From positions 2,682,001 through 2,746,000 of the forward strand of contig NZ_CP063832.1 of assembly GCF_023277925.1 (NCBI RefSeq): DNA of 64,000 bases, read 5' to 3'. Origin of the DNA: Pseudomonas entomophila (GTDB lineage Bacteria; Pseudomonadota; Gammaproteobacteria; Pseudomonadales; Pseudomonadaceae). The notes beneath the pieces were generated by a model. It worked only from the letters and a program-made list of their open reading frames with translations. It was not told where the DNA came from and did no database searches. Within the stretch, counting starts at the first letter, position 1. The number at the start of each line of letters is the position of its first letter. The position numbers and the translations under genes were made by a program. This document shows, one piece after another, positions 1-8,994 of this stretch.

Positions 1-7
1 GCACCGC

Positions 8-30
8 ATCGCGGATAAATCCGCTCCTAC
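8..30 (+). repeat. REP element, left of IS110 element
   Basis: The bases read TCGCGGATAAATCCGCTCC followed by TAC. The core GCGGAT/ATCCGC is palindromic, and the tail CTCCTAC is typical of Pseudomonas REPs. The same sequence occurs inverted at 1570-1591, so the two copies look like an original REP/inverted-REP pair now separated by the insertion sequence. Confidence 0.75.
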
Positions 31-214
31 ACGTGTTGCACCTGTCAGGCCAGCCTGAGCCAGCCGAAAATTGCGTCGTAAAAAAAGGCAAACAACCATG
101 GCTTATCGGTCATGGCCACGGTGCAACGAATGTAATCGGATGGACTCGCCCCCGCCGAGGCATCACAGTGCCACGGTGGCGTTCTAAAAAGCCAACGGCA
201 GCGAGGGCGAGACC

Positions 215-1318
215 ATGAGCAAGCATAGGACGAAGCGCAATTCCCTGTCTTCCAACGATGTAACGCTTTGCCAACATCTGTCAGTCGACCTGGCCAAGCA
301 AGTCTTTCAGGTGGCCGGAGATGACGGTTCCGGGCGCGTCATCTACGAAGATCGAATCAAATCCCGTGAAGCCTTTCATGCGTTCCTGACCAGGCTGCCA
401 CCCACTGTGACGGTCCTGATGGAAAGTGGCCCCGGCGCTCAAGCATGGGGGCGTTTGCTACAGGCGCAGGGAACGCCAGTCCGCATCCTGCCCGCGCAGC
501 GAGTGGCGGAGCACCGCAGTGGTGCCAAGAACGATCGTAACGACGCCCATGCCATCTTGCGCGCAGGCCGGGATACCAGCATTGCTGCGGTGCCGATCAA
601 GAGCACTGCCGCTTTGGCGATTCAAGCCTTACACCGCGCCCGCAGAGGCTATGTCAGGCGCCACACCGCGCTAGGCAACCAGATCCGCGGCCTGTTACTG
701 GAACAGGGCGTCGCCCTGGCGCAAGGCGATTTAGCCGTCAGCCACGGTGTACCGCGCATTCTTGAAGATACGACTCAACCATTGCCAGATCTGCTGCGTG
801 AATTGCTCGATGAACTGCTCGCCGAATGGCGCTATCTGAGTGAGCGTATCGCCATCCTGACAGGACGGCTCGAAACAGCGGCGCAGGCCGACAAGGTCGC
901 ATGCCGCCTGATGACGATACGCGGTGTCGGCCCGATCATCGCCACAGCGATGCTGGCCAAGCAGCCTGAACCTTCGCGTTTCCCCAATGCTCGACAGTTT
1001 GCCGCTTACTTTGGCCTGGTGCCCGACCAGCACAGCAGTGGAAAGAAGGTCAGGCTAGGCAAGATGAGCAAGCGAGGTGACGGCTACCTGCGCAGCATGA
1101 TGATCCAGGGTGCGCACGCGGTTCTTAGCCATTTGAAGCCTGATTCCGATCAGCCAGACGATCGCCGCCTCTTGCGATGGTTAACTCGACTTGGTCGCAA
1201 GGAGGCGGCGATCAGACTGGCTAATCGAAATCTGCGCATCATCTGGGTGCTGCTACAAGGTGAGCAGGTCTACCAACGCCAACCGAACGATCGTCAGGAG
1301 CCCGCCATGAGCCACTGA
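215..1318 (+). CDS. IS110/IS1111-family transposase
   Basis: A 367-residue transposase, full length for the family and apparently intact. The N-terminal RuvC-like DEDD domain shows D25 (SVDLAKQ), E70 (LMESGPG) and D107/D110 (KNDRND). A helical linker follows, then the Transposase_20 domain with a helix-hairpin-helix GVGPIIATA (237-245) and the block SSGKKVRLGKMSKRGDGYLR (274-293), where the family's catalytic serine lies. The ATG is preceded by the purine-rich stretch AGGGCGAGA. The protein would catalyse excision and insertion of its own element at a REP-type target chosen by a bridge RNA. It is not related in function to its neighbours. Confidence 0.92.
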   Translation: MSKHRTKRNSLSSNDVTLCQHLSVDLAKQVFQVAGDDGSGRVIYEDRIKSREAFHAFLTRLPPTVTVLMESGPGAQAWGRLLQAQGTPVRILPAQRVAEHRSGAKNDRNDAHAILRAGRDTSIAAVPIKSTAALAIQALHRARRGYVRRHTALGNQIRGLLLEQGVALAQGDLAVSHGVPRILEDTTQPLPDLLRELLDELLAEWRYLSERIAILTGRLETAAQADKVACRLMTIRGVGPIIATAMLAKQPEPSRFPNARQFAAYFGLVPDQHSSGKKVRLGKMSKRGDGYLRSMMIQGAHAVLSHLKPDSDQPDDRRLLRWLTRLGRKEAAIRLANRNLRIIWVLLQGEQVYQRQPNDRQEPAMSH

Positions 1319-1569
1319 CTTACAGTGTTACGCCACCGGGGTGCCGAGCGCCCCAGCCCCTGCTAGTGAACATCGACCCTAGGTAAGACCGTCGCGGATT
1401 AATGCCTACGCTCCTACCGGCCCAAGAGGCCTAAATGTAATGGGCATGCTGCGAGCTCACCCCGATGTTGGCCAGAAGCACCAAGCTTCCTCGAATAGGC
1501 CTGATACATAGATGCAACCGGGTAACCTTGTTCGAAAAGCAGGTAGACAATGTAGGCGAGTCCATACAT
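1319..1569 (+). ncRNA. candidate bridge-RNA region of the IS110 element
   Basis: About 250 bp of noncoding DNA between the transposase stop and the right REP. It contains short stem-loops, for example GAAGC-ACCAA-GCTTC at 1475-1489, and a REP-like segment at about 1391-1417 (CGCGGATTAATGCC then TACGCTCCTAC). In the IS1111 subgroup the guide RNA is encoded downstream of the transposase, so this is the natural place for it. Promoter, RNA ends and guide loops were not identified. The call rests on position and family knowledge only. Confidence 0.35.
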
Positions 1570-1591
1570 AGGAGCGGATTTATCCGCGATG
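1570..1591 (-). repeat. REP element, right of IS110 element
   Basis: Inverted copy of the REP core found at 8-30. It reads TAGGAGCGGATTTATCCGCG on the plus strand and has the same GGAT/ATCC stem variant. It lies about 55 bp from the 3' end of argR. Confidence 0.75.
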
Positions 1592-1644
1592 CGCCGCTCG
1601 CGATCTAGGCACCCCAGCAGACCCGAAGCATGCCCCCAGGAAAA

Positions 1645-2625
1645 TCAACCCCGCTCGGCCGGCGCCGAACTCAGCTCGAACGGGCTACTGCTTCGCCGCT
1701 GGTTGCGGTCTTCACGAGGCGTCGCGCCAAAGAAGTTGCGGTACGCACTGGAGAAGTGCGGCCCGGACGAAAACCCGCACGACAATCCGATCTGGATGAT
1801 CGACTTGCTGGTCTGCATCAGCATCTGTCGCGCCTTGTTCAAGCGCAGCTCCAGGTAGTACTGGCTGGGGACACGATTGAGGTACTGCTTGAAGATCCGC
1901 TCCAGCTGGCGACGGGACACGCACACATGCTGGGCGATCTCATCGGTGGTCAGCGGCTCTTCGATGTTGGCCTCCATCAGCAGCACCGCTTGGGTGAGCT
2001 TCGGATGACTGGAGCCCAGGCGATTCTGCAGCGGGATGCGCTGGCGTTCTCCCCCTTCGCGAATACGCTCGACCACCAGCTCCTCCGACACCGCCCCTGC
2101 CAGCTCGGCGCCGTGATCTCGCGCCAGCACCGCCAGCAGCAGGTCGGTCACCGCCATGCCGCCACAGGCTGTCAGGCGATCCCGATCCCAGTCGAACAGG
2201 TGGCTGGTGGCGATCACCTTGGGGAAGCGCTCGGCGAAATCGTCCTGCCAGCGCCAGTGCACCGCCGCCCGGTAACCGTCGAGCAAACCCAGCGCCGCCA
2301 ACGGATAAACCCCGGCGGACAGGCCACCGATCATGCAACCACTGCGCGCCAGCTGCTTGAGCGCACTCGACAGCGCCGAGCCGACTGCGGCTGGCGGCTC
2401 ATCAGCCAGCAGAAACAGCTTTTGACACCCGTCCAAACGGCCATTCCAGGGCTCGCCCGGCAGACGCCAAGCACCCTCCTGCCCCACCTCGGCCTGGAGA
2501 AACGCCAGCTCGTAGACCACATCCGGATGCACCCGCTGGGCCACCTGCAACACCTCCTCAGCCAATGCGAGCGTCAGCGGCCGAGTGCTGGGCCAGATGA
2601 GAAATCCGATTCGCTGGGTGGTCAT
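1645..2625 (-). CDS. argR: transcriptional regulator ArgR (AraC/GlxA type)
   Basis: A 326-residue AraC-family activator/repressor of arginine uptake and catabolism. The N-terminal two thirds is a DJ-1/PfpI (GATase1-like) domain. The C-terminal part is the AraC double helix-turn-helix, with CVSRRQLERIFKQYL and then FSSGPHFSSAYRNFFG. The start MTTQRIGFLIWP matches pseudomonad ArgR. An upstream in-frame ATG at 2700 would add 25 atypical residues and was rejected. It is the last gene of the argT-hisQ-hisM-hisP-argR operon, the same order as aotJQMP-argR of P. aeruginosa, where ArgR responds to arginine. The neighbour relation and family resemblance make the name secure. Confidence 0.92.
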   Translation of the reverse strand: MTTQRIGFLIWPSTRPLTLALAEEVLQVAQRVHPDVVYELAFLQAEVGQEGAWRLPGEPWNGRLDGCQKLFLLADEPPAAVGSALSSALKQLARSGCMIGGLSAGVYPLAALGLLDGYRAAVHWRWQDDFAERFPKVIATSHLFDWDRDRLTACGGMAVTDLLLAVLARDHGAELAGAVSEELVVERIREGGERQRIPLQNRLGSSHPKLTQAVLLMEANIEEPLTTDEIAQHVCVSRRQLERIFKQYLNRVPSQYYLELRLNKARQMLMQTSKSIIQIGLSCGFSSGPHFSSAYRNFFGATPREDRNQRRSSSPFELSSAPAERG

Positions 2626-2673
2626 AGGGCGTGGTCCGAAACCTGGGAAGGAGGGGTCGCGCTTGTGGCGCCA

Positions 2674-2704
2674 GGGCATGCTGCGTGCGTTGCGCAGCAT
2701 GCCC
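2674..2704 (-). other. intra-operon stem-loop between hisP and argR
   Basis: A perfect 12-bp stem, GGGCATGCTGCG (2674-2685) with CGCAGCATGCCC (2693-2704), and a 7-base loop. It fills part of the gap between hisP and argR. No U-run follows on the minus strand, so it looks like an RNA-stabilising or attenuating hairpin rather than a full terminator. Confidence 0.6.
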
Positions 2705-2728
2705 CAATCTGGTGCAAAAGTGCAGCGT

Positions 2729-3493
2729 TTACTTCAGGCTGCCGGAGAGGAACTGCTTGAGCCGTTCCGACTGCGGATTGACCAGCACTTCACGTGGGCA
2801 ACCACGCTCTTCAACCAGCCCCTTGTGCAGGAACACCAGCTGGTTGGAAACCTCGCGGGCAAAGCCCATCTCATGGGTGACCACGACCATGGTGCGCCCT
2901 TCCTGAGCCAGCGACTGCATGACCTTGAGCACATCGCCCACCAGCTCCGGGTCCAGCGCTGAAGTGGGTTCGTCGAACAGCATCACCTCAGGCTCCATGG
3001 CCAGGGCGCGAGCGATAGCCACGCGCTGCTGCTCGCCGCCGGACATGTGGCCGGGAAAAGCGTCCTTGCGATGCGCCACGCCGACCTTGGCCAAGTAGTG
3101 CTCGGCCTTTTCCAGCGCTTCCTTCTTGTTCACGCCCAGCACATGCACCGGCGCCTCGATGACGTTCTCCAGCGCGGTCATGTGCGACCACAGGTTGAAG
3201 TGCTGGAACACCATCGACAGGCGCGAGCGCATGCGCTGCAGCTGTTTCGGGTCGGCGGCCTTGAGCGCGCCGTCCTTGCCCGCCACCAGCTTGAGCTCTT
3301 CATTGTTGAGCAGGATCTTACCCGCGTGCGGCTGCTCCAGCAGGTTGATGCAGCGCAGGAAGGTGGATTTGCCCGAGCCGCTGGAGCCGATGATGCTGAT
3401 CACGTCGCCTGCCTTGGCTTCGAGGGAGACGCCCTTGAGCACCTCATGGCTGCCGTAGCGCTTGTGCAGGTCTTGGATTTGGAGTTTGTACAT
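2729..3493 (-). CDS. hisP: basic amino-acid ABC transporter ATP-binding protein
   Basis: A 254-residue ATPase that powers import of arginine, ornithine, lysine or histidine. It shows Walker [10 protein letters not shown] (about 36-44), the Q-loop region, the signature MSGGEQQR, Walker [13 protein letters not shown] and the switch histidine in [10 protein letters not shown]. This is full length for the HisP/AotP family. The start [14 protein letters not shown] is preferred to an ATG five codons upstream because it fits the family N-terminus. It lies directly downstream of the two permease genes hisM and hisQ. Confidence 0.93.
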   Translation of the reverse strand: MYKLQIQDLHKRYGSHEVLKGVSLEAKAGDVISIIGSSGSGKSTFLRCINLLEQPHAGKILLNNEELKLVAGKDGALKAADPKQLQRMRSRLSMVFQHFNLWSHMTALENVIEAPVHVLGVNKKEALEKAEHYLAKVGVAHRKDAFPGHMSGGEQQRVAIARALAMEPEVMLFDEPTSALDPELVGDVLKVMQSLAQEGRTMVVVTHEMGFAREVSNQLVFLHKGLVEERGCPREVLVNPQSERLKQFLSGSLK

Positions 3494-3515
3494 GCTGTCG
3501 GATCTCACAGAGCGG

Positions 3516-4214
3516 TCAGTGCTTGCGCGGCGCCAGGTAGCCGAGCCAGCGGCGTTCGGCCATCTTGAACAGGCGCACGAGAATGAAGGTCAGGCACAGG
3601 TAGAACACGCCCGCCGTGATGTAGGCCTCGAAGGGCAGGTAGAACTGGGCGTTGACCGTGCGCGCGGCGCCGGTGATGTCGATCAGGGTGACGATCGACG
3701 CCAGGCTGGTGGTCTGCAGCATCATGATCACTTCGTTGCTGTACTGCGGCAGCGCGCGGCGCAGCGCGGAAGGCAACAGGATGCGGCGGTACATCTTCAT
3801 GCGTGACATGCCGATGGCCTTGGCCGCCTCGATCTCGCCATGGGGCGTGGCCTTGAGGCTGCCTGCGATGATTTCGGCAGTATAGGCGCTGGTGTTGATG
3901 GCGAAGGCCAGGCAGGCGCAGAAGGTGGCACTGGACAGCCACGGCCACAAGAAGCTCTCGCGCACCGCCTCGAACTGGGCCAGGCCGTAGTAGATCAGGA
4001 ACAGCTGCACCAGCATCGGGGTGCCGCGGATCACGTAGGTGTACAGCCAGGCGCTCATGTTCACCAGCGGCTGTTTCGACACCCGCATCAGGCCCAGCGG
4101 AATGGCCGCCAGCAAACCGAAGAACAGCGACAGCGCCAGCAGCTTGAGGGTGGTCAGCAACCCGCCGAGGTACAGCGGCATGGCGTCCCAGATGACGTTG
4201 TAGTCGAAGATCAT
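3516..4214 (-). CDS. hisM: basic amino-acid ABC transporter permease HisM
   Basis: A 232-residue inner-membrane permease of the HisM/AotM family with about five hydrophobic segments. The conserved EAA cytoplasmic loop ([19 protein letters not shown]) docks on HisP. Its start overlaps the end of hisQ by four bases (4211-4214), indicating translational coupling. It forms the channel with HisQ. Confidence 0.92.
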   Translation of the reverse strand: MIFDYNVIWDAMPLYLGGLLTTLKLLALSLFFGLLAAIPLGLMRVSKQPLVNMSAWLYTYVIRGTPMLVQLFLIYYGLAQFEAVRESFLWPWLSSATFCACLAFAINTSAYTAEIIAGSLKATPHGEIEAAKAIGMSRMKMYRRILLPSALRRALPQYSNEVIMMLQTTSLASIVTLIDITGAARTVNAQFYLPFEAYITAGVFYLCLTFILVRLFKMAERRWLGYLAPRKH

Positions 4215-4900
4215 AGTTCAACCGCCTTGACGCCCACCGAGTAGCGCTTCTCGAGATACCGCAACGCCAGCAGCGAGACACTGGTCAGCACCAGGTACAA
4301 CGCCGCCACCGCCAGGAAGAAGGTGAAGGGTTCGCGGGTGGCGTCCGCCGCCTGCTTGGCCTTGAACATCATGTCCTGCAGGCCGACCACCGAGATCAGC
4401 GCGGTCGCCTTGGTCAATACCAGCCAGTTGTTGGTGAAGCCCGGGATCGCCAGGCGGATCATCTGCGGCACCATGATGCGGAAGAACACCTGCACACCAC
4501 TCATACCGTAGGCAGCACCCGCCTCGGCCTGCCCCTTGGGAATACCCAGGAAGGCACCGCGGAAGGTTTCCGACAGGTAGGCACCGAAGATGAAGCCCAG
4601 AGTGCCGATACCGGCGACCAGTGGGTTCAGGTCGATGTAGTCGTCATAGCCGAGCAGCGGCGCCACGCGATTGAGGAGGTCCTGGCCGCCATAGAAGATC
4701 AGCAGGATCAGCACCAGGTCGGGGATGCCACGGATCACCGTGGAGTACAGGTCACCCAGCCAGGCCAGCCAGCGTATCGGCGACAAGCGCAACGCCACAC
4801 CGACAAGGCCGAGGACGATGGCCAGGGCCATCGACGACAGGGCGAGCTGCAGCGTCAGCCACGCCCCGTCGAGGATGACTGCCCCATAGCCTTTCAACAT
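4211..4900 (-). CDS. hisQ: basic amino-acid ABC transporter permease HisQ
   Basis: A 229-residue inner-membrane permease with several hydrophobic helices and the EAA loop (AFLGIPKGQAEAGAAYGMS). It is the first permease gene after argT, separated from it by 91 bp that hold a strong hairpin (4932-4970). With HisM it forms the transmembrane channel of the arginine/ornithine/lysine/histidine importer. Confidence 0.92.
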   Translation of the reverse strand: MLKGYGAVILDGAWLTLQLALSSMALAIVLGLVGVALRLSPIRWLAWLGDLYSTVIRGIPDLVLILLIFYGGQDLLNRVAPLLGYDDYIDLNPLVAGIGTLGFIFGAYLSETFRGAFLGIPKGQAEAGAAYGMSGVQVFFRIMVPQMIRLAIPGFTNNWLVLTKATALISVVGLQDMMFKAKQAADATREPFTFFLAVAALYLVLTSVSLLALRYLEKRYSVGVKAVEL

Positions 4901-4931
4901 GATTCGGATTCCTCAGGGCTTGGGAATGAAA

Positions 4932-4970
4932 AATGGTGCAAACCTCAGAGATTCTGCTGTTTGCACCATT
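4932..4970 (-). terminator. attenuating terminator-like hairpin between argT and hisQ
   Basis: A perfect 12-bp stem (AATGGTGCAAAC at 4932-4943, GTTTGCACCATT at 4959-4970) with a 15-base loop. On the minus strand it is followed by a T-run (ATTTTTCATT). It sits just after the argT stop and before hisQ. It probably ends part of the transcripts or protects argT mRNA, giving more binding protein than permease. Confidence 0.75.
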
Positions 4971-4991
4971 GCACAGGTGAAACTCGATGGT

Positions 4992-5777
4992 TTACTTCGA
5001 GTCTGGACCGTAGATATCGAAGTTGAAGTACTTTTTCTCGATCTCTTTGTACTTGCCGTTGGCGCGGATCGCGTCGATGGCCGCGTTGATGCGATCGGCA
5101 TTTTTCTTGTCGCCCTTGCGCACGGCGATACCCACGCCATCACCGAAGTACTTCACGTCGGTGAACGACGGGCCGACGAAGGCGAAGCCCTTGCCAGCGT
5201 CGGTTTTCAAGAAGCCGTCTTCCAGCAGGGTGGCATCAGCCACGGTACCGTCGAGGCGACCGGCCGCGACGTCCAGGTAGATTTCGTTCTGGGTGCCGTA
5301 AGGCACGACGGTGGCGCCTTTTGGTGCCAGGACTTCCTTGGCGAAGCGGTCGTGGATCGAACCGCGCTGCACGCCGATCTTCTTGCCCTTGAGCTCGTCG
5401 AGGCTGTCGCTGACGGTGGCGCCTTCCTTCATGACCAGGCGAGCGGGTGTCAGGTAGTAGCGCTTGCTGAAGTCGACCGACTTCTTGCGATCATCGGTGA
5501 TCGACATGGACGACAGGATGGCGTCGATCTTGCGCACTTTCAGCGCCGGAATCAGGCCGTCGAACTCCTGCTCGACCCAGGTGCACTTGGCTTTCATCTC
5601 TTCGCACAGGGCGTTGCCGATGTCGTAGTCGAAGCCGGCGATGCTGCCGTCGGGCTGCTTGAAGGCGAACGGTGGGTAGGCGGCTTCGATACCGATCTTC
5701 AACGGTTTCTCATCGGCGTGCGATACCAGGGAAAACACGGAAAGCGCCAGAGCGCCAAGCAGTGCGAGCTTCTTCAT
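4992..5777 (-). CDS. argT: basic amino-acid ABC transporter periplasmic binding protein
   Basis: A 261-residue periplasmic solute-binding protein. The start at 5777 gives a clean signal peptide ([14 protein letters not shown]..., cleavage after SHA before DEKP) and has a GGAG site a few bases upstream. A longer reading frame from 5885 lacks these features. Family 3 binding-protein features follow: [28 protein letters not shown] and the cysteine pair CEEMKAKC typical of ArgT/HisJ/AotJ. It captures arginine or related basic amino acids for HisQMP. It is the first gene of the operon and probably the most expressed. Confidence 0.93.
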   Translation of the reverse strand: MKKLALLGALALSVFSLVSHADEKPLKIGIEAAYPPFAFKQPDGSIAGFDYDIGNALCEEMKAKCTWVEQEFDGLIPALKVRKIDAILSSMSITDDRKKSVDFSKRYYLTPARLVMKEGATVSDSLDELKGKKIGVQRGSIHDRFAKEVLAPKGATVVPYGTQNEIYLDVAAGRLDGTVADATLLEDGFLKTDAGKGFAFVGPSFTDVKYFGDGVGIAVRKGDKKNADRINAAIDAIRANGKYKEIEKKYFNFDIYGPDSK

Positions 5778-5901
5778 CAGGTAACTCCATCGGTACGGGG
5801 CAATACAAGGCAGTAGTAACGGCTGCCCGATATGCGAATGGGTACAACGCGAGCCGCGCAGGGTTCGACCAAGGTCGCAGACCACGAGCGAGTGAATGGC
5901 A

Positions 5902-5943
5902 TTTTAGCGACAGCCCGGTAGTCGATATTTCTTCAAAGCGACA
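5902..5943 (-). promoter_or_regulatory. candidate ArgR binding sites upstream of argT
   Basis: On the minus strand two TGTCGC hexamers lie 31 bp apart (5938-5943 and 5907-5912, read on the complement). The first continues TTTGAAGAAA, fitting the published pseudomonad ArgR half-site TGTCGC-N8-AA. The sites lie about 130-165 bp upstream of argT. The motif match is seen; ArgR binding is inferred. The rest of 5778-6224 shows no gene. Confidence 0.45.
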
Positions 5944-6224
5944 ACTAGTTACAGAAGCGCCAGGAACCGCGGCGGGCGATATTGACAGCTCCTGCGCAAT
6001 ATGCAAGAGCAAGAAGAAAAATAACCTATACCCCAAGCAATAAGCGGGCCCATTATTGGCAAACCCTTGTATCTCGGCAAGTGCAGCGTGCCACGATGCA
6101 GAAAATGCTCGCAGAAACGCACCAGAATCGCACATGAATGTTTCCACAAGCCCCGATTTCGCGCGCAAACGGTGACAGCCGCGGTTACCGATGAATGTCG
6201 GAGTAACAACCTGTCCAGTAAAGC

Positions 6225-6256
6225 AAAAACCCCGCCGATTGCTCGGCGGGGTTTCG
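6225..6256 (-). terminator. intrinsic terminator of acsA
   Basis: An 11-bp stem AAACCCCGCCG/CGGCGGGGTTT with a 6-base loop, followed on the minus strand by TTTTTGC. It lies about 40 bp beyond the acsA stop. Confidence 0.9.
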
Positions 6257-6296
6257 TAGAGAACCTGCAGGGGCCGGCCTAGCCGGCGAAACGCCC

Positions 6297-8258
6297 TCAG
6301 GCCGACGCCAGGTTCATCGCCTTGTGTGTGTCGATCAGGTGCTGCACCACACCCGGGTCGGCCAGCGTTGAGATATCGCCCAGGGCATCGTACTCGGCCG
6401 TGGCGATCTTGCGCAGGATGCGGCGCATGATCTTGCCCGAGCGGGTCTTCGGCAAACCGGGTGCCCACTGGATCACGTCCGGCGAGGCGATCGGACCGAT
6501 CTCCTTGCGCACCCAATTTTTCAGTTCCAGGCGCAGTTGCTCGCTCGGCTCTTCACCGGCATTGAGGGTGACGTAGACATAGATGCCCTGCCCCTTGATG
6601 TCGTGCGGCACACCCACCACCGCCGCCTCGGCGACTTTCGCATGCGCCACCATGGCGCTCTCGATCTCGGCAGTCCCCATGCGGTGCCCGGACACGTTGA
6701 GCACATCATCCACGCGGCCGGTGATCCAGTAGTAGCCGTCTTCGTCGCGACGGGCACCGTCACCAGTGAAATACATGCCACGGAAGGTCTTGAAGTAGGT
6801 GTCGACGAAGCGGTCGTGGTCGCCGTACAGCGAACGCGACTGACCTGGCCAGGAGTCGAGGATCACCAGGTTGCCCTCGGCCGCACCTTCGATCAGGTTG
6901 CCCAGGTTGTCCACCAGCGCCGGCACCACACCGAAGAACGGGCGAGTCGCCGAGCCAGGTTTCAGTGCAGTGGCGCCCGGCAGCGGGCTGATCAGCACGC
7001 CACCCGTTTCGGTCTGCCACCAGGTATCGACGATTGGGCAGCGCTCCTTGCCGACGGTCTTGTAGTACCAGTTCCAGGCCTCCGGGTTGATCGGCTCGCC
7101 CACCGAGCCCAACAGGCGCAGGCTGGAGCCATCGGCACCGGCCACCGCCGCCTCGCCTTCGGCCATCATGGCGCGGATAGCGGTTGGGGCGGTATAGAGG
7201 ATGTTGACCTTGTGCTTGTCGACGATTTTCGACACGCGGGTGATATCCGGGTAGTTCGGTACACCTTCGAACAGCAGCGTGGTGGCGCCATTGGCCAGCG
7301 GACCGTAGACGATATAGCTATGCCCGGTGACCCACCCCACGTCGGCGGTGCACCAGTAGACCTCGCCCGGGCGGTAGTCGAACACCCGCTCGTGGGTCAA
7401 CGCGGCATAGACCAGGTAGCCACCGGTGGTATGCAGCACACCCTTCGGCTTGCCGGTTGAACCGGAGGTATAAAGGATGAACAGCGCTTCCTCGGCGCCC
7501 ATCTCTTTCGGCGCGCAGTGGCTGGAGGCGACTTTCATCAGGTCTTCGTACCAGATGTCGCGGTGCTGGTGCCAGGCAATGTCGCCACCGGTGCGCTTGC
7601 ACACGATGATCTTCTGCACGCTGCTGGTTTCAGGGTTGGTCAGGGCCAGGTCGACGTTGGCCTTGAGCGGGGTGCGACGCCCACCGCGCACACCTTCGTC
7701 AGCGGTGATCACCACTTTCGACTTGCAGTCGATGATGCGCCCGGCCAGTGCTTCCGGCGAGAAGCCACCGAACACCACCGAGTGGATCGCACCGATGCGG
7801 GCGCAGGCCAGCATGGCGACCACGGCCTCGGGGATCATCGGCATGTAGATGGTCACCACGTCGCCACGGTGCACGTCCTGGCCACGCAGGGCGTTGGCGA
7901 ACTTACAGACCTGCTCGTGGAGCTCGCGGTAGGTGATATTGCGGTGCTCGGAAGGGTCGTCACCCTCCCAGATGATGGCGACCTGGTCACCGCGCTCGGC
8001 GAGGTGGCGGTCCAGGCAGTTGTAGGAAACGTTCAGAGTGCCGTCGGCGAACCACTTGATGTCGACATGGTGATCGTCGAACGAGGTCTGCTTGACCTTG
8101 GTGAAGGGCTTGATCCAGTCCAGACGCTGGGCCTGCTCGCGCCAGAAGCCGTCCGGGTTGATCACCGATTGCTGGTACATGGCCTTGTAGGTGGCCTCGT
8201 CGGTCAGGGTACTGGCCGCAACCTCGGGACGAACGGGATACAGTGGAGCCGCACTCAT
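6297..8258 (-). CDS. acsA: acetyl-CoA synthetase
   Basis: A 653-residue AMP-forming acetate-CoA ligase: acetate + ATP + CoA gives acetyl-CoA + AMP + PPi in the cytoplasm. It carries the adenylation motif [11 protein letters not shown] and the C-terminal motif TRSGKIMRR. The lysine in that motif falls at residue 609, the position acetylated in Salmonella Acs. The start MSAAPLYPV at 8258 has the strong site GAGGTAAC; the in-frame extension to 8330 was rejected. The length is exactly typical. The leader carries an AAAAACAA motif 22-30 nt before the start, suggesting Hfq/Crc catabolite repression. Confidence 0.96.
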   Translation of the reverse strand: MSAAPLYPVRPEVAASTLTDEATYKAMYQQSVINPDGFWREQAQRLDWIKPFTKVKQTSFDDHHVDIKWFADGTLNVSYNCLDRHLAERGDQVAIIWEGDDPSEHRNITYRELHEQVCKFANALRGQDVHRGDVVTIYMPMIPEAVVAMLACARIGAIHSVVFGGFSPEALAGRIIDCKSKVVITADEGVRGGRRTPLKANVDLALTNPETSSVQKIIVCKRTGGDIAWHQHRDIWYEDLMKVASSHCAPKEMGAEEALFILYTSGSTGKPKGVLHTTGGYLVYAALTHERVFDYRPGEVYWCTADVGWVTGHSYIVYGPLANGATTLLFEGVPNYPDITRVSKIVDKHKVNILYTAPTAIRAMMAEGEAAVAGADGSSLRLLGSVGEPINPEAWNWYYKTVGKERCPIVDTWWQTETGGVLISPLPGATALKPGSATRPFFGVVPALVDNLGNLIEGAAEGNLVILDSWPGQSRSLYGDHDRFVDTYFKTFRGMYFTGDGARRDEDGYYWITGRVDDVLNVSGHRMGTAEIESAMVAHAKVAEAAVVGVPHDIKGQGIYVYVTLNAGEEPSEQLRLELKNWVRKEIGPIASPDVIQWAPGLPKTRSGKIMRRILRKIATAEYDALGDISTLADPGVVQHLIDTHKAMNLASA

Positions 8259-8280
8259 CTGTGTTACCTCGGTGTAATAG

Positions 8281-8288
8281 TTGTTTTT
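8281..8288 (-). promoter_or_regulatory. candidate Hfq/Crc (CA) motif in acsA leader
   Basis: The minus-strand sequence AAAAACAA fits AAnAAnAA and lies about 22 nt upstream of the acsA start and just before its ribosome-binding site. Such A-rich motifs near starts are the known targets of Hfq/Crc translational repression in Pseudomonas. The remaining gap 8289-8610 shows no gene or recognisable promoter. Confidence 0.4.
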
Positions 8289-8610
8289 GTATGGAACCGT
8301 TTGTAACTGTACCAGAGCGGCAAAGACCATTCGACGTTGGTAGTAACGTGACGGAAGGAAAACCTACCTTTCTACCGCGACCGCTCTAACCCGAGGCACT
8401 GCACCATCCAGGCAGTGAAACCAGGCTGGTTTCCACGGGATTGTTACAGATTCTGTCAAAAGACTTTATCAAAACCCCCTCTGTTTCAGCCTTGAGCACG
8501 CTCCTAAAATTCACCTCGCCAGCAACGGCAACGCGATTAACTTGGTAACAGCCCCCACGAAGGCAACGTTAATCCGCACCTCATCCTGATAGTTGAAACT
8601 TGTTGTACTC

Positions 8611-8629
8611 GCGGCGCCATAAGCGCCGC
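8611..8629 (+). other. 5' leader stem-loop of the DUF2790 gene
   Basis: A perfect 7-bp stem GCGGCGC/GCGCCGC with a 5-base loop, 36 bp upstream of the ATG at 8665. It has no T-run, so it is more likely a leader structure than a terminator. Function unknown. Confidence 0.4.
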
Positions 8630-8664
8630 GTGCCCCCTCACGACCTTAGACAGGTAAATAGAAA

Positions 8665-8919
8665 ATGAAAGCTTTACTGGTATTGGCACTTGGCGGTTTT
8701 TGCGGCGCGGCGTTGGCCGGCGAAGCAAAAGATGTCGAGCAGATTCCGGTTGAACAGTACAGTTACTCGCAGCACCTGGACATCGCCCGTGTTCTTTCCA
8801 TGAGCGAAGTGCCAAATGTCTGCGAAGTAGTGCCCGCCCGCATGACCTATGAAGACTCCAAGGGCCAGAAGCACATTCTCGAATACCGCGTGATGGGGAA
8901 CGGCTGCTCCAACGGCTGA
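8665..8919 (+). CDS. small secreted DUF2790 protein
   Basis: An 84-residue protein with a signal peptide (MKALLVLALGGFCGAALAG, cleavage near AGEA), so the mature part is periplasmic and about 65 residues long. It shows the DUF2790 features YSYSQHLDIARVLSM, the two cysteines in NVCEVV and NGCSNG, and the central MTYEDSKGQKHILEYRVMG. These proteins are widespread in Pseudomonas, often in several paralogues, and have no established function. It is a single gene, followed by a strong hairpin shared with convergent phhR. Confidence 0.8.
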   Translation: MKALLVLALGGFCGAALAGEAKDVEQIPVEQYSYSQHLDIARVLSMSEVPNVCEVVPARMTYEDSKGQKHILEYRVMGNGCSNG

Positions 8920-8924
8920 CCTGG

Positions 8925-8953
8925 CGAAACGGGGCCCCTATGGGGCCCTTTCG
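8925..8953. terminator. bidirectional terminator between DUF2790 gene and phhR
   Basis: GCGAAA-C-GGGGCCCC-TA-TGGGGCCC-TTTCGC forms a long stem with a tiny loop. It has an A-run on one side and a T-run on the other, so it can end transcription from both convergent genes. Confidence 0.75.
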
Positions 8954-8994
8954 CGGCCAAACCCGCGAAGGCTTGCAGCCTCAACTTTCCAAAA

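Larger units (their letters stand above)
31..1569 (+). mobile_element. IS110-family insertion sequence (IS1111-like) between inverted REPs
   Basis: One transposase gene is flanked by about 185 bp of noncoding DNA on the left and about 250 bp on the right. The whole unit is bracketed by two copies of a REP core in inverted orientation, at about 8-30 and 1570-1591. No terminal inverted repeats or target duplications were recognised, which is normal for this family. The ends given are simply the inner edges of the REPs and may be off by several bases. IS110-family elements use a RuvC-like DEDD transposase guided by a bridge RNA, and some Pseudomonas members are known to insert at REP sequences. 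The longer noncoding part lies 3' of the gene, as in the IS1111 subgroup. Confidence 0.75.

Noticed and set aside
5778..6224. Open frames in the argT upstream region
   Set aside because: They overlap the argT signal-peptide region or run across AT-rich control DNA without coding character.
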